Under the pieces are notes generated by a model. That model did not search any database. It was not told the origin of the DNA and saw only the letters and a list, made by a program, of their open reading frames with translations. Source: Crotophaga sulcirostris (taxonomy: Eukaryota > Chordata > Aves > Cuculiformes > Crotophagidae). Taken from it: DNA of 64,000 nt. The translations under genes and the position numbers were made by a program. Positions within the stretch are counted from its first letter, which is position 1, and each line of letters opens with the position of its first letter. This document shows positions 11,201-23,375 of the stretch, piece by piece. Location of the stretch: the NCBI GenBank assembly GCA_013397455.1, contig VYZB01000035.1, positions 2,839,729 to 2,903,728 on the forward strand, read 5' to 3'.

Positions 11201-14200
11201 GCGTATACCAGGGAGTTCATTGCATGCAAAAAGCTCTTGCTTAGGAGTAGAAATGGAGTCCTGAAAGACTGAGAAAACACTTCAAACTGTCATTTACTCA
11301 AAACACTTCTGGTTTGCCCTTGTTTCATATCTGTTTTAATCCATAACACTGAAGGTCTTTGTTGGTCCCATTTGTAGCAAGTGTATGTACGTGTGCATGC
11401 ATTCATAATCCGTATTTTTAAATTAATCTTAAAAAGTCTATTTACCTCATATCACTACTATTTTTAACAAAGAAGTATTTTAATGCATTTTTTATTATCT
11501 CATTTTGATAAGTTTTACTGTTATTGCTACTATTATGATAGCAGTCATCTTTGTATCTTCTCAGTTTTGTTTCAGTCATTTTTATTGACTGTATTGGGCA
11601 CATCACTTGCCAGAAAGCTGAGTACCCCTGTGACACTGTGGGGAATAAAAGCTAAGGACAAATTTGCTGCTACAGGTAGTTCAGAGGATTATCACACAGA
11701 CCAATCCTTAAATTTTATTAGAAATTGATCCCTTAACTGAATTAACTATCCACAGCAGGTTTTTATCCAAATTAAGTTTCCTTCTTAAGTTCGTCTAGAG
11801 GCAGATGGCAGTCTTTAAAGATTATTGGAGATATAAACCATCCTATCTCATATATATAATTACAAATCAATACCGCGTCTTTAACTCATAGAGAACATGT
11901 GCTTTTCTCTGGCTATGGAATCTTTTGTCTCATTATGCCCAGGTCTAATTCCATTTGCTGTCATAATAGCAAAATGTAGCACTTAGATATCTAAGATGTT
12001 AATCTGTTGCTAGTGCTGGCCACCAAATGTGGGACCATATGCTTCTTTACTGTGAAGAGCACAAAGGAGCAAAATTATTTTAACAGAATTAAAATTTCCT
12101 ACAGTGAAAATACATGTGAGACCAGATCTTCTTTCACACCCACCCTTCGCTGTAGTCATCCTACAGCAAAAACATGGAGAGGGGAAGGTACCACAGCTCA
12201 CCCCTTTAGCAAAGACTCAATTTAATCATCCGAGATGGACTGAAACTGGTTCTAATGGAAATTTCTCCCCTAGTTATCAGACACTACCATGACTGCTATT
12301 GTCTTTCTGTGCACACACAGTCATCTGCAGATCTGAGCAACCTAGACTGCAGTGGATCTCTGCACCCAGAGTAGTCAATGGTCCTTCTAAGAGTGAGAGG
12401 CTCCAACAGAGTCCTTTCCTCACAATGGAAAGGGTAAGCCGCATGAAGTACAAAATAATGCACATTACTTTCTCTTTACAAAGTTAATTTCATCTTCACA
12501 GCAATCAGAAACACTAAATACTATTGGACTTGTTATTCCTTAACTCCTCTTAAATGTGTATCACATAACAGCATTCAGAATAAAAACTGATCCACCAGGT
12601 CCAAGATGTAGAGAACAGAGGAGGCACTATACTACTGTAAGAGTGGTAACCTGGTTTATAATTCTTTTCTTAAAAGTGGTGTAGTTGACTTTCCACTGAA
12701 TACTTACAGTCTGTGTTCACTTTTGTGTCCAAACAAAAGTATTATAGAAGTATTATGGAAGTATTGAAGTACTACACCCTTACAATGGCTGTGTCACCTT
12801 TTCTTGTCTTTATTTGAAGAAGCGTTATCTTCCAGCAAGGATCCTGAATCTCAATGGAAGAAATTCCCTTTCCAGTGAGTGATCATCCCAGCCATTTAAC
12901 TAGTTCAATGTGACACTTTTGCAAAGCATGAACTGAACCACTACTCCACTTTCCTGCATGTCAAGACTGTCTCTTATTACAGATTTTAACTGGATCTAAT
13001 GAACCCACTTAGCACAACTTTCCATAGATACTTGCAGCTTTTTTCATGTTAGGTTCATCATGAGAAATTGTACATAGGAGTTTCATAGTTTTATTTCAAA
13101 CAATAAGAATACAAATAACTTCCTATAAATGCATTAGTAAATGGTGGTTTTCCAATAACTATAAAATCACTCCTCCTGCTCATTTTATCTGGCAAAATAT
13201 GTTGCAAGAATCAGAGTTTTTGATTCTGCAGTTCCTTTGTCAGTTGCACCGTTTAATGCAATTATTGTTTTCTGTTTCATTTACTAGCGAGTACAGACTG
13301 GCAGAGGGAGCGTTAACTTCATATTTCACCCTTACACACGGACAGTTGAACATTGATTTATGGCATTCATAATTCCTGTGCCAAAAAAAACATGGTATAT
13401 GCTGTATTTTTAGCAATTAGTATTTGTTTAAATTTGAGTAAAACTACCACTTCTTAGTATCAAAGTAAAATCTATCTGACCTTTCAACTTCAGAGAAAAA
13501 GGAAAAAATATTTTTATTTTATTTTTCCTTACCTACATGATAAAATGACTCTTTTATTAGAATTTCTGAGGTTTTTTTGACTCCTGCCTTTATTAGTTAA
13601 TTATCTGCTACAGTACCATTCACCAGGCTATTACAATGGTTCTTGGATTCAGCATTTCCATAATCATCTCCTTCATCAAGTTGCTCTGCACAGCTGCAAT
13701 GCAAACTGCATATAGACAATGCTGAGGATTATGTCCCCACCTTCTTTAATGTTGACTTGCAGCTTCTGACACTCAGATTCAGTCATGTATAAACCTCCTC
13801 CAGAAATCTGGATTTTGGGAAAAATTAAAAAATTAGATTCGGTTTTGCCTCAGGAATTATCGTAAAGTCCATGATGTCAGTGCATGCCCTTATCCAGAGG
13901 ATGAGGAGATCTATCTACCACTCCGCCACCTACAGACATCCCAACTCTGACACAATATTAAACAATACAGAATCAAACAAAAGAAGAAAAATCATCATTC
14001 TCCAGGCAAGACTGGCTGTAAAGAAAAAACAAAATCTATAACTCCATAAATAATATTTGTCTGGACTTTAAGCTTATTGTGAAGAGGACACAAATGTGAG
14101 CCCGTCCATTCCTAAAACTGCTAAATTTATTGAATGCCTGTGACTACTTCATTTTTGATGGACATCTTTGTGTTGAGCTTACCTCTAATGTCACTCTTGC

Positions 14201-14879
14201 TACCTGTTTTGTCTTGTATTCTCTTTTGAGATCTAGGTGGATAGTTTTAAATTTTGTGCATTTTGTTTCTCTCAATACTTGTTACTAGGAAGAATATTTT
14301 TTACAACTGAAACTATGTACTATTTTCAGTGTATCAACAGTCATCAACACCTTGCCCTAATATCGCTTGCCTTATGTATCAGTAATTCCACAAAATTATT
14401 CAGTCTCTAATTACTCCATCTGATAACTATTCTAATTCCCAGTGGGACACGTAGTGACTAAGAGCTGATCTGGGTTACTGACTTCTAGTAAGTAAAATGT
14501 GCTTGCCTGTATTACTTTCTTGAGTGGATTTTCTAGTAATTTCCACTGTCCTTCGAGCTCCTGCTTTAAATCTCTCAAAGCTTACTTTATGCAGCATTTT
14601 TTCTCATTTTGATATTTGTGCTGCAGATCATTATTAAAATGATGCAACCCTTCACTCCAAGCTGATGCGATGGCCACGCTGGCTTCTCTTTTTGGCCAGA
14701 AATTATGAAGGTGGTTTTGAAAGTACAATGGAGTAACGAAGCTGATAAAATTTCATACTTATTACATGACAGGAATCAAGTATCAAATTATTCTATTGAC
14801 CACTGTTGCAGCAAAAAAATAGATGGAGATATTAGGCTTTTTGATTACTTATTGCAGTCAGTTTTGCTGAGAGGGTATG

Positions 14880-14957
14880 TCAGGAAGGATGCACTGGGCT
14901 CAATGATCTTAAAGGTCTTTTCCAACATAAACTATTGTGTGATCCTGTGATTCTGTG
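14880..14957 (+). mobile_element. CR1 LINE 3' tail, plus strand
   Basis: Reads GGAAGGATGCACTGGGCTCA, ATGATCTTAAAGGTCTTTTC, CAACATAAACTATTGTGTGA and GATTCTGTGG, a short CR1 3' terminus with its tail repeats. The 5' limit is unclear. It lies in the large minus-strand intron. Confidence 0.8.
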
Positions 14958-15344
14958 GAGGACTGAAGGAAATAAGCGTTTGAGCAGGGGAAGTGAGGGA
15001 ACAAAGGTTCATGCATATGCTGCAGTTATTATTGTTTCATTCCTTAACAGAACAAGGGAAATGACTATACAGCTATTGTAGCCCTCCTTCCAATGCCAGA
15101 AAAGCCACCACATGGACCAACCCAGAAAGGACTGCATCTGGCTTGACAGGTAGTAATAGAGAGGACACCGTCTGAGAAACATCTGCCAGCTGGCCTTCTC
15201 CTTGGCAGCAAGGGTCACCCTCCACCTCCAAATGGTACAAGCATTTATTTTCCCTTCTATTGCACCTGGCAAGCCTGGTGAAAAACAAAAGGTGAGTTTC
15301 CCATGTCATGTTTCCTGGGCTCTGACAATCCTCCTGCCTTTGTT

Positions 15345-15383
15345 AGTGAGAATGAAATGCTAACAAAATGAAATGCTAACAAA
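15345..15383. repeat. Short tandem duplication
   Basis: AATGAAATGCTAACAAA occurs twice in a row, unit about 16 bp. A replication-slippage type duplication. Confidence 0.8.
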
Positions 15384-15749
15384 ACATTGGTAATGGCCTT
15401 CATTAGTCAAAGAGCCAATCAAGTTTAATTAAGTGAAAACCACTGGATGGGCATTCTTAATTAACCTTGAGATTTTTTTGTCATTTATCATAGATTGGTC
15501 AGAAAGTGGTTTAAGCTGTTTCAAAACAGCAATGAAAAAACATCCTCTTTTGGAGCCAAATGTGCTGATAGAAGAAGTTGATATCCTTGCAGAGTTGATG
15601 ACACAATCATTCAGTAATTCTTTTTAATCTAAAAGAGCTGAGCTAACTATCTTAAATAATAAGTCTTTACTAGCAGCATTTTGCAGACTGCATACCTGGT
15701 TTTCATCCTATGTCACTTTCAAACAAAAATAAGAGTTGAGGCTTACACA

Positions 15750-17640
15750 TAGATGATCCCTCAGTTTAAGACCTTGAGTTCTCTGTTCTACAGCCTCGCT
15801 ATGGGCTCAGATGTTCAGTATCCTCTGAAGAAAAAAAGAATTGGCAGCTCCATAAAGATAACTGACAAGTGTGCAGCATCTTTGGTTGAAAAAATAAAGG
15901 AATTATCTAAACACTGTACTAGGTACGTGCAAAAAAGCCTACAAAAACGATGGAGCAGGGGACGACAAGAAAGTTTCGGTCTTAGATATCAAAAAGTATA
16001 GAGATAAAATAGGAATTGCCAAAAGTCAAGCTGAGTCCTGACAGTTAAAAGATCCTGAGACCTATCAATATAAATTAACATAAATGTATACTATTCTTTG
16101 ACAGTATATAGAAAAAGAGAAATAACATTGCAGTGAAGTTATTACACAGTAAGAATGAAGTTGAGATCAAAGATAATGTTGGCATGGCCACCCCAAAGCT
16201 ACTGAAAAAAGTGTATAGAACATTAAATTGCATTCAAGATAGAAGCAAAGATTTTAAGGTTTAGTAAAATTAAGCCAGGCAAAATAGATAATCTCCTGCC
16301 CCAAATACTGAAACAATTCACCTATGAATTCAGTAACAAGTAATTAAAAAAACTATCAGCTCAAGTGATGCCACATTACTAGAGCACGTCAACATAAGAA
16401 ATATAATTCAGAAAGGGAAAACCAGAAAAACTGAAAACTTTACAGTTGTTACTCTGAGCTCAATAGTGTGCAAGTCTTTTTAAGAACTTCAAAGGAAAAG
16501 GTATTTTGAGACACAAAGGTAAATGAAAACCTGGGATAAAATACAACATAACTTTAACAAGGTGAATACAGATTTGGGTAATAAAATAACCTTCTATATT
16601 AAAGTTGGGGGGCTGCACCATATCTAACCTACATGGACTGCAGTATTACATTTGATATTATACCACATAAGGAGCATAACTACATACACAAACAGGAGAT
16701 CAGGAACAATGCAAGTTTGCAAACTCGGGAAAGACTTAGCTGCAGTGAGACAGCAACACATTATGTTGGAAAGCTAATTGATTAATCGGTGGAAAGGGAG
16801 TCTTCCTATTAAAATTTCTCAAGGTTCCCTCTTACTAATGTTCTTAATTATTTAATATTCTCATTCATAAATTTGGCACAGGAAAAAAAATGTGACATTT
16901 ACTGAGAGTATGAAATTAGGGATATCAATTTAGAGAAAGTCCAGGGTATTATACAGGGAAAATGGATGAATAAAAGGACTGGAAAAATAAAAATGAGACA
17001 CAAGTGCATGCATTTAATAGACTTAATAACTAGATTTTATGCCATAAGCCAGGGGACTCATCAGTTTGAAATGATAGATATTAATTGGTCATAAGGCAAT
17101 GATGAGATACAGTGTAGTGCAGTAATAAAAAACTCATATGCAGTCCTACTTATATCTATCTATATCAGGCTATGTAGCAGATGTTTAATATCACCACAGC
17201 CATTGATCAGACATTACTTATAGTGTCACTTCTGATCGCTCATAATCAAGAAAGACATCATTAAATACAGACAATCACATGGAAAAGAGTGGAATCTACT
17301 CAGCATGAGCAACTAAATTAACAATAGAATTGCTGGTTTTGAGTAGTCATAACATAGGTATCTTGGGTGGAAAGATCCATTTAAGTTAAAGGACAATGCC
17401 AACACAAAAGAAATGTGTAGAAGCTTTCCATTGGCAACTACAGGTGGAAAATTAGAAATCCATTTCTAAATACCAAGAGGAGCAAGTTTTCAGCCCACTC
17501 ATCAAGTGGGACAAGCAACCTAGTATTTAAAAAAGCTCAGCATGTTTATGAAATGGATTAGAGATGGTAGCTTCTTTACAGGTCGCAAGGTAGCACTCTA
17601 GGAAGTTCTCTCCAACCTGGCATCCTCCTGTGCTGTGTTC
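15750..17640 (+). mobile_element. Heavily decayed CR1-clade LINE, plus strand
   Basis: The order of faint LINE reverse-transcriptase landmarks is preserved: AGAAAGGGAAAACCAGAA near 16411, ACATGGACTGCAGTATTACA near 16631 (the LDFSKAFD region), TTTCTCAAGGTTCCCTCTTA near 16817 (the PQGSVLGP region), and a CR1-like end TCTCTCCAACCTGGCATCCT near 17609. It is full of stops and indels. The plus frame at 15753-16001 is probably a remnant, not a gene. The 5' end is uncertain. Confidence 0.6.
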
Positions 17641-20600
17641 CTACACTACTGTGGAAGAAGTAACAGATAACAGCCACATTAAATATAAAAAAAAAAACCT
17701 CTTACGTTAAAGATATATTAAGCTTCTAAGTGAACTCAAGAACTTCAGAAGTCAACACCATCACTTCAGGTCTATGTGTTCCAATATGTTAATTGTTGCA
17801 GTGTGTAATTTTACAAATTAAAAAGAAAATAGGTAAAAGTATCACATCTTTGGCTTTGAGGGGAGAGAAGAGGCGGGTTAGGAATCATTTGTATGCTAGT
17901 GCAAGCACATAAGGAGACATAAAATAATACCTGTGCTGTTTAACCTCACCTGCAGCACTCAGCAGAACCCTGTATCCTTTACTGGTCCATCGGGCTGGCC
18001 AGGCTGGTACCAAGCCCCCAGAAGAGTGGAGGAAAGGACATGCAGTTGGACTCAGGAATCATGATAGTCCCCTTGGGTGCTCTAAGAGGGACATGAAACT
18101 TCTGAAACAGAAGTCTCACAGGGAAACATTTTGTTCAAGCATGGTAGCCAGGGATGCTGAACCAAGAGGTCCAGACTGTGTGTTTTTGTCACAGCAACAT
18201 CAGCAACTTCAACCTCTGCTGGATCTCTAAGCAGGAGGAAGAGTAATGCTCCTTCCTCTCCTCCTTCATCCCCTCTCTCCCCTCTGCTCCCTCCTCAAGC
18301 TAACCATGCACAGCTAAATGCTGCACTGTTGGAGAAACAGTACAGTGTCTTGTCCAGAATTCTTGGTCCCAAGGCTCCTTTGAGAAAAACATGCCAGGCC
18401 AGCTAGAAACATTCCTCAGGCAGGATTCACATCTTGAACCACACAGACACAGATCATGGACTTTTAAGAAGCAAATCTTTAAGTCCACGCTCCTACCAAA
18501 GCCTGCATAACCTAAGTGAGACCTCTTGGTGACTGTAAAGATGTAGGAATCAGAGAGATGAAGGAAAATATGACCGATTGTATTAGCACAAGTTTTTTTT
18601 ATTTGCTGGCCAACTTTTTAAAGATATAAAAATTTCACATATAAAAGCAGGGATTTTATGACTACTCCAAAAGAGTCTTATTATTTGCTGCTTCAATTAA
18701 CAATCTTGCTGCGTATCATGTGACCGCTCTCAGAGGCAGGTTACAAAACCAGAGGATTAATTCATAATTTAATAAATATTGAACTCCCAAAAAGCACCTC
18801 AAGCCTGGGATTGCTCTTTTCCACCTGTGTAGCTTAATCATTTTCGTTTCTCAAAACAAGGGATTACCACAGCCATGCTTCAGTACCAATTTCTGCAAAA
18901 CAATTTCCTATGGAAATCTCCTTGCTAGCATCGAATGTTCACTCCCTCATGGATGACTTACATTCATAAATCTACATATTTGTCTTCAGTTTGCTTGTGT
19001 TGTCTCGTGTTGTCCTTGGGAGCTGCTCTATCTGCCGCCGTCTCCTTTGTCTGTTGTTCTCAAGAATCACTGCTCATCTTTTGTATGCTGCTCTGCTTTC
19101 ACTCGGTGCACAATCTTTATTTACATAGAGATAATTACATAACGTATATTTATATGAAAACATATTGCCTTGCTGAGAACAGTATTTTTACAATTATCTT
19201 CTTGGCTGATCCATTCCCATTCAGTGAGCCTGCTTTTGCCTGACTGAAACTAATCAGAAATTTACGACCAAGCTGAACGGGTGCAGAACCAGCCTCATAA
19301 GGGCTAATTAGTCGAGGTACATGTAAGAGACCAAGTACTGCTACATGATTTCTTCATGTAAGTACGAATACTGTATTTCAAGGTATTTACTTCTAATTTT
19401 CAGGAAGATCATTTTTAGAACAGTTGTATAGTGCCCAATTCTTGTAGATTCAGGATCCTATGTTTTGCAAGGTGTCAGATTCAAAGGTAAGACAGGTTCC
19501 TATGACGTCCACACTTCTGCTAACTGTGCAAGTCCTACAGCGATGTGAATTAATTATCTGTTTCTCAGTACATACTAAATTAAGGGCATAATTATGATTC
19601 TCTAAGGATCTGATTATAGTAATTGTTTGGGCTGCCCACTGTACTATTTTATTGGCATTGTCTAATCTTGCCACAAACCATATTCTTATAAACTTATTAA
19701 GTACAATCTTTCGTGTTCAAATATTTTTTTCTTATGACATATTAGTGTAATACTTATTCTCTTAACTGTGGAAGGAGCTTAAAATCTAATTTACCGACCA
19801 GGCCTCACTGGTTAAGAATTTACACAGAATACGAAGATGACCGCTGACCCTCAGCGTTTCTGTGCATGCTGCACTCCGTGGAAAAGAAGGGGCAGTGCTG
19901 ATGATAAGCATTTTCCCCAGCACACCAGCTGCCTAACTATTCTTAACTCAATTGAACAGCTCATTTTTGCAGTTTCCTTGTTGTTAATTGTTTTTTAACT
20001 ATTTCCATCCTCACATATAGGAAAAATATTATTGCATGGCTAGCTAGAAATCTACTAACACGGTTTAATCAGAGCTCGTAAATTACAGTATTTCAAGAAT
20101 ATGCCAGATAACGTCATATTTATGAACTCTTTTCTCCTTTACTGTTTTCTGGGTTCACTGTTATATTGCTGCTCATTTGCTAATAAGCACACTGTAATAC
20201 CTAATAGTAGCTGTTCATGCCTGACTGGCATGGACTGAAACATCCACCACCTACCTGTCATAATTTTGTGATGTGGATGGACAAAATTATTATGCAATTT
20301 TGATAAAATCAGGCTGCACTTTAAGCCTATAAACACACTAAAGATGACCAAGTACCCTTCCCTGAGCTGTTCTGCATCCCAATCTGCACCACCTTGCTCA
20401 TGTGTACTGGTTCCAGGGACCATCTCTCGCTCGTTTACGTCCTGTCAGATTCTGCCACTGTTCACCACTCAGTGAAGGATCTATCCTCTTACTGAACTTT
20501 GTCAAACAGAAACTTATCTTAATTCATGTTCATTCTGAGAACCTTTGCAGCCACATCTCCAATAGCTCTATTTCTCCTATAAAAGCAAACTGCTGGACTT

Positions 20601-22014
20601 TTTAACATATTCCCTAACTTTATTGACTTCTTTCACTCACTACTAAACTAATCAAATTCTGCCTTCAGCCAGGCCACTGGCCATGCATTTATTAAATTTT
20701 CAGATATGTTACCACATTTTCTTGATACCTTGATGCTCATCCAGCATGAGACAAGCTTCCTTTAAGTTTTGTAAACTTGTTAGTCTCTTTGCATCCTTTC
20801 TCATGACACCTACAGAACACCTGACAGTGATGAGGCTGCTGCTGGTTCAAGGACATAACATTATCACCTTGCTGCATTCCCTCATCTGTCTGGATTATTG
20901 GCTGTTTCTTAATTCCCTTTATATTATAAAGTCTTTGAGACTCAGATATTTTTTTGCCTGATGCTTATAAAGCAAATAGAGCCATGAAACTCTGGTTCAA
21001 ACCAGTAGTAATATGCAGCTGAACAAATAACCACTGTTCAGAGAAGAGAGGCAGGCATAAGGAATTGGCAGGGATTTTTCCTTTTTGATTTCCTTCTCTA
21101 TTTTCCCAGCATTGGAATGGCAGCATAAAACCATGCGACTTTATAAAATTAAAGCTGTGATTTTGGTTAGGCTTGCAGAATAGGTTAAACAGTTTTAGCA
21201 GTTAAAACATCCTATTGGAAAATAAGAGGTTAAGAATTGGTGACATCACAGGCTTCTCTCACATAATTCATGCCAAAGTTTTATTGTTTAATAATTGTTT
21301 AAAAAATACCTACGGACTGTAGATATCCTAGGAATCAAGTCTTAAATCATACCAAGAAAAAGGTACAGTACAATCTGTTGCCCGTTTGTCCACTTATTCC
21401 TACGGCTGACTTGGAAAAATTTAGCCATGGAAATCAGTTCCCAGAGCTGGCACACCTTATGCGAAAATGCTACACAAAACCATCACTGCTTTCACAAATT
21501 AAACTTCTGTCTCCTTATATGCATTCTCCTTATATTTTTGGTCAAGTCTTCTAATGAACATTAAGTGCTCGTATCCATAAGAAAAAAAACGTGATTTAAC
21601 AAAATGCAACTGGAACATCTCTGGGACAGCACATCTTCTTGCTTTCCTTTTTTTTTTTTTTTTCTTAGAGCAAAAACATTTATTTAGCTGCTGAATTCTA
21701 CTGAGAAGAGATGACACTGGGAAAAATGTCTTAGCAACGTGTCCTGCCTGAAGTCCTACACAGAGGAATAAACATGGATTTCGTCTAATCCACGCCACGA
21801 TAATTACGCTGCAAAGTACTTCAGAGTCACCTACTCCTCAGATCACACAAGACCCGCGGTTTCCCACAGAGCCCCTTGCTGTCCCGCAGCGCTGCAGGAC
21901 GCGCTCCAGCGAGCGGCTGCAACCCGCCCGGGGCCGCCGGGAGCGCGCACGGGCAGCGGCCGGGCGGGCAGGGACCGCCTGCGGAGCGGACACGCGCCCC
22001 CCGCTCCGGGACAC

Positions 22015-22215
22015 CGGGAAAAATTCCTTCACGAAAAGGGCTGCCAGGCACTGGCACGGCTGCCCAGGGCGGTGGCTGAGTCCCCACCCCTGGAGGTGTT
22101 TAAAAGGCGGGCGCATGAGGTGCTCAGGGACCTGGTTTAATAGCGGACAGGTGCGGTGGGACTCCATGCTCTCAAGGATTTTTTCCAACCAGGCGATTCC
22201 GTGATTCTATGATTC
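22015..22215 (+). mobile_element. CR1 LINE 3' end, plus strand
   Basis: Begins at the conserved GGGAAAAATTCCTTCAC segment, runs through GTGTTTAAAAGGCGGG and the TTTTTCCAACCAGGCGATTC end, and closes with the GATTCTATGATTC tail. It is 5' truncated, as usual for CR1, and about 200 bp long. It sits in the CpG island and is close in sequence to the copy at 22992-23375. Confidence 0.88.
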
Positions 22216-22398
22216 CCTGCCGGCGCGGGATGCGGGATGCGGGGCGCGGGGCAAGGGCGGCGCGGGATGCGCGGTGCGGAGTGCAGAGTGCGGGGTGTGG
22301 AGTGCGGGGTGCGTGCAGCTTAGAATGCAGAGCGCGGGATGCGGGTTGCGGGCAGCGCGGGATGCAGGGCGCGGAGAGTGGGATGTGGGATGCGGGGC
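22216..22398. repeat. GC-rich degenerate minisatellite (unit about GCGGGAT)
   Basis: About 180 bp of imperfect repeats of GCGGGAT/GCGGGGC/GTGCGGA type, G-rich on the plus strand and period about 7 with drift. It begins at the tail of a CR1 copy and ends about 15 bases from the putative exon donor, so it would lie at the very start of the intron, C-rich in the transcript. Confidence 0.75.
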
Positions 22399-22413
22399 GG
22401 CGGCCGCCCTTAC

Positions 22414-22457
22414 CTGAGGTGCAGGTAGTGCACCAGCTTCGTCACCACGGTCACCAT
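22414..22457 (-). CDS. Possible first exon in the CpG island (ARHGAP18 5' end?)
   Basis: On the minus strand an ATG in GGGAAGATGG opens 14 codons (MVTVVTKLVHYLHL) and two bases, then a strong donor CTCAG|gtaagg at 22414/22413. It lies in CpG-island sequence. Spliced directly to the candidate exon at 2661-2704, this ATG frame would hit a stop almost at once with either acceptor, so as drawn it would act only as a short upstream ORF. A different frame across the same donor (ending ALPAPQ) is open upstream into the assembly gap and would join in phase to the 42-nt form of the 2661-2702 exon, but no ATG is visible for it. The donor is more credible than the start. The exon may be mostly 5' UTR. 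Confidence 0.35.
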
Positions 22458-22546
22458 CTTCCCGGGTCACCTTCCCCGCCGCTGCCTCGGGGCCGGGAGG
22501 GACGCGCGGCGAGCAGGGCGACGCTGCCCGGGCTGCTCCCTGCGCG

Positions 22547-22708
22547 NNNNNNNNNNNNNNNNNNNNNNNNNNNNNNNNNNNNNNNNNNNNNNNNNNNNNN
22601 NNNNNNNNNNNNNNNNNNNNNNNNNNNNNNNNNNNNNNNNNNNNNNNNNNNNNNNNNNNNNNNNNNNNNNNNNNNNNNNNNNNNNNNNNNNNNNNNNNNN
22701 NNNNNNNN
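22547..22708. other. Assembly gap (run of N)
   Basis: 162 N inside the CpG island. GC-rich bird promoters are often missing from assemblies. Frames drawn across the gap are artefacts. Confidence 0.99.
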
Positions 22709-22756
22709 GCCCCGCCCGGGGCCCGCGCTGCGCGGGGGGCGAAGTCATAGGGGGGG

Positions 22757-22991
22757 ATCATGGAATGGCTTGGTTGGAAGGTCCTTTGAGATCATTGAGT
22801 CCCACCTCACCTGTCCGCTTACCAAACCAGATCCCTGAGCACCTCATCCACCCGCCTTTTAAACACCTCCAGGGATGGGGACTCAACCACCGCCCTGGGC
22901 AGCCGTGCCAATGCCTCACCACCCTTTCAGTGAAGAAATTTTTCCTGATGTTTAATCTGAACCTTGCCTGGTGCAGCCTGAGGCCACTTGA
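22757..22991 (-). mobile_element. CR1 LINE 3' end, minus strand
   Basis: Reverse-oriented CR1: the 3' side starts near ATCATGGAATGGCTTGG, followed by GGTTGGAAGGTCCTTTGAGA, and extends to TGAAGAAATTTTTCCTGATG and the CTGAGGCCACT block. It abuts the plus-strand copy beginning about 22992. Open frames here are antisense CR1 translation. Confidence 0.87.
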
Positions 22992-23375
22992 GGAGTGGCT
23001 GAGGGAGCTGGGGTTGTTCAGCCTGGAGAAAAGGGGGCTGAGGGAAGACCTCATCACTGTCTGCAACTCCCTGGAGTAGCGAGGTGGGTCTTGGTCTCTT
23101 CTCCCAAGTGACAGGTGATAGGATGAGAGTAAATGGCCTCAAGTTGCCCCAGGGCAGGTTCAGATTAGACATCAGGAAAAATTTCTTCACTGAAAGGGTG
23201 GTCAGGCATTGGCACAGCTGCCCCGGGAGGTGGTTGAGTCCCCATCCTTAGAGGTGTTTAAAAGGCGGGCAGATGAGGTGCTCAGGGATCTGACTTAGTA
23301 AGTGTGCAAGTATGGTTGGACTTGATGATCTCAAAGATCTTTTCCAACCAAGCAATTCTATGATTCTATGATTCT
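22992..23375 (+). mobile_element. CR1 LINE 3' end, plus strand, longer copy
   Basis: Runs from GAGTGGCTGAGGGAGCTGGG (end of the CR1 reverse transcriptase frame) through GGTCTCTTCTCCCAAGTGAC, GGAAAAATTTCTTCACTGAA and CTTTTCCAACCAAGCAATTC to a tail of repeated ATTCTATG. It is about 380 bp and fairly intact. With the preceding copy it forms a head-to-head inverted pair. Confidence 0.92.

Larger units (their letters stand above)
2705..21839. other. Large non-coding stretch, presumed first intron of ARHGAP18
   Basis: Holds the CTCF-type motif, the old LINE end and solo LTR at 7.0-8.3 kb, the CR1 tail at 14.9 kb, the decayed LINE at 15.8-17.6 kb and a 16-base T-run at 21648-21663. Scanning for minus-strand acceptor-donor pairs gave a few short, weak candidates (for example 9203-9227) and no convincing extra exon. 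Confidence 0.5.
21840..22750 (-). promoter_or_regulatory. CpG island, probable promoter (ARHGAP18?)
   Basis: An abrupt change from AT-rich DNA to GC- and CpG-dense sequence, the only such block in the window. It contains a 162-bp run of N, a GC-rich minisatellite, a CR1 end and a strong minus-strand donor. Bird CpG islands of this kind usually mark promoters. The minus direction is inferred from the donor, the downstream candidate exon and human gene order. The transcription start probably lies in or near the gap. Confidence 0.6.

Noticed and set aside
13990..14030. Strong minus-strand acceptor (TTTTTTCTTTACAG)
   Set aside because: No acceptable donor follows within a plausible exon length in an open frame.
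21838..22188. Minus-strand frame of 116 codons
   Set aside because: It reads through the antisense of the CR1 copy at 22015-22215 and CpG-island sequence, so it is repeat translation, not a gene.
22207..22838. Long frames on both strands across 22207-22838
   Set aside because: They cross the 162-bp run of N and a low-complexity minisatellite, so their length means nothing.
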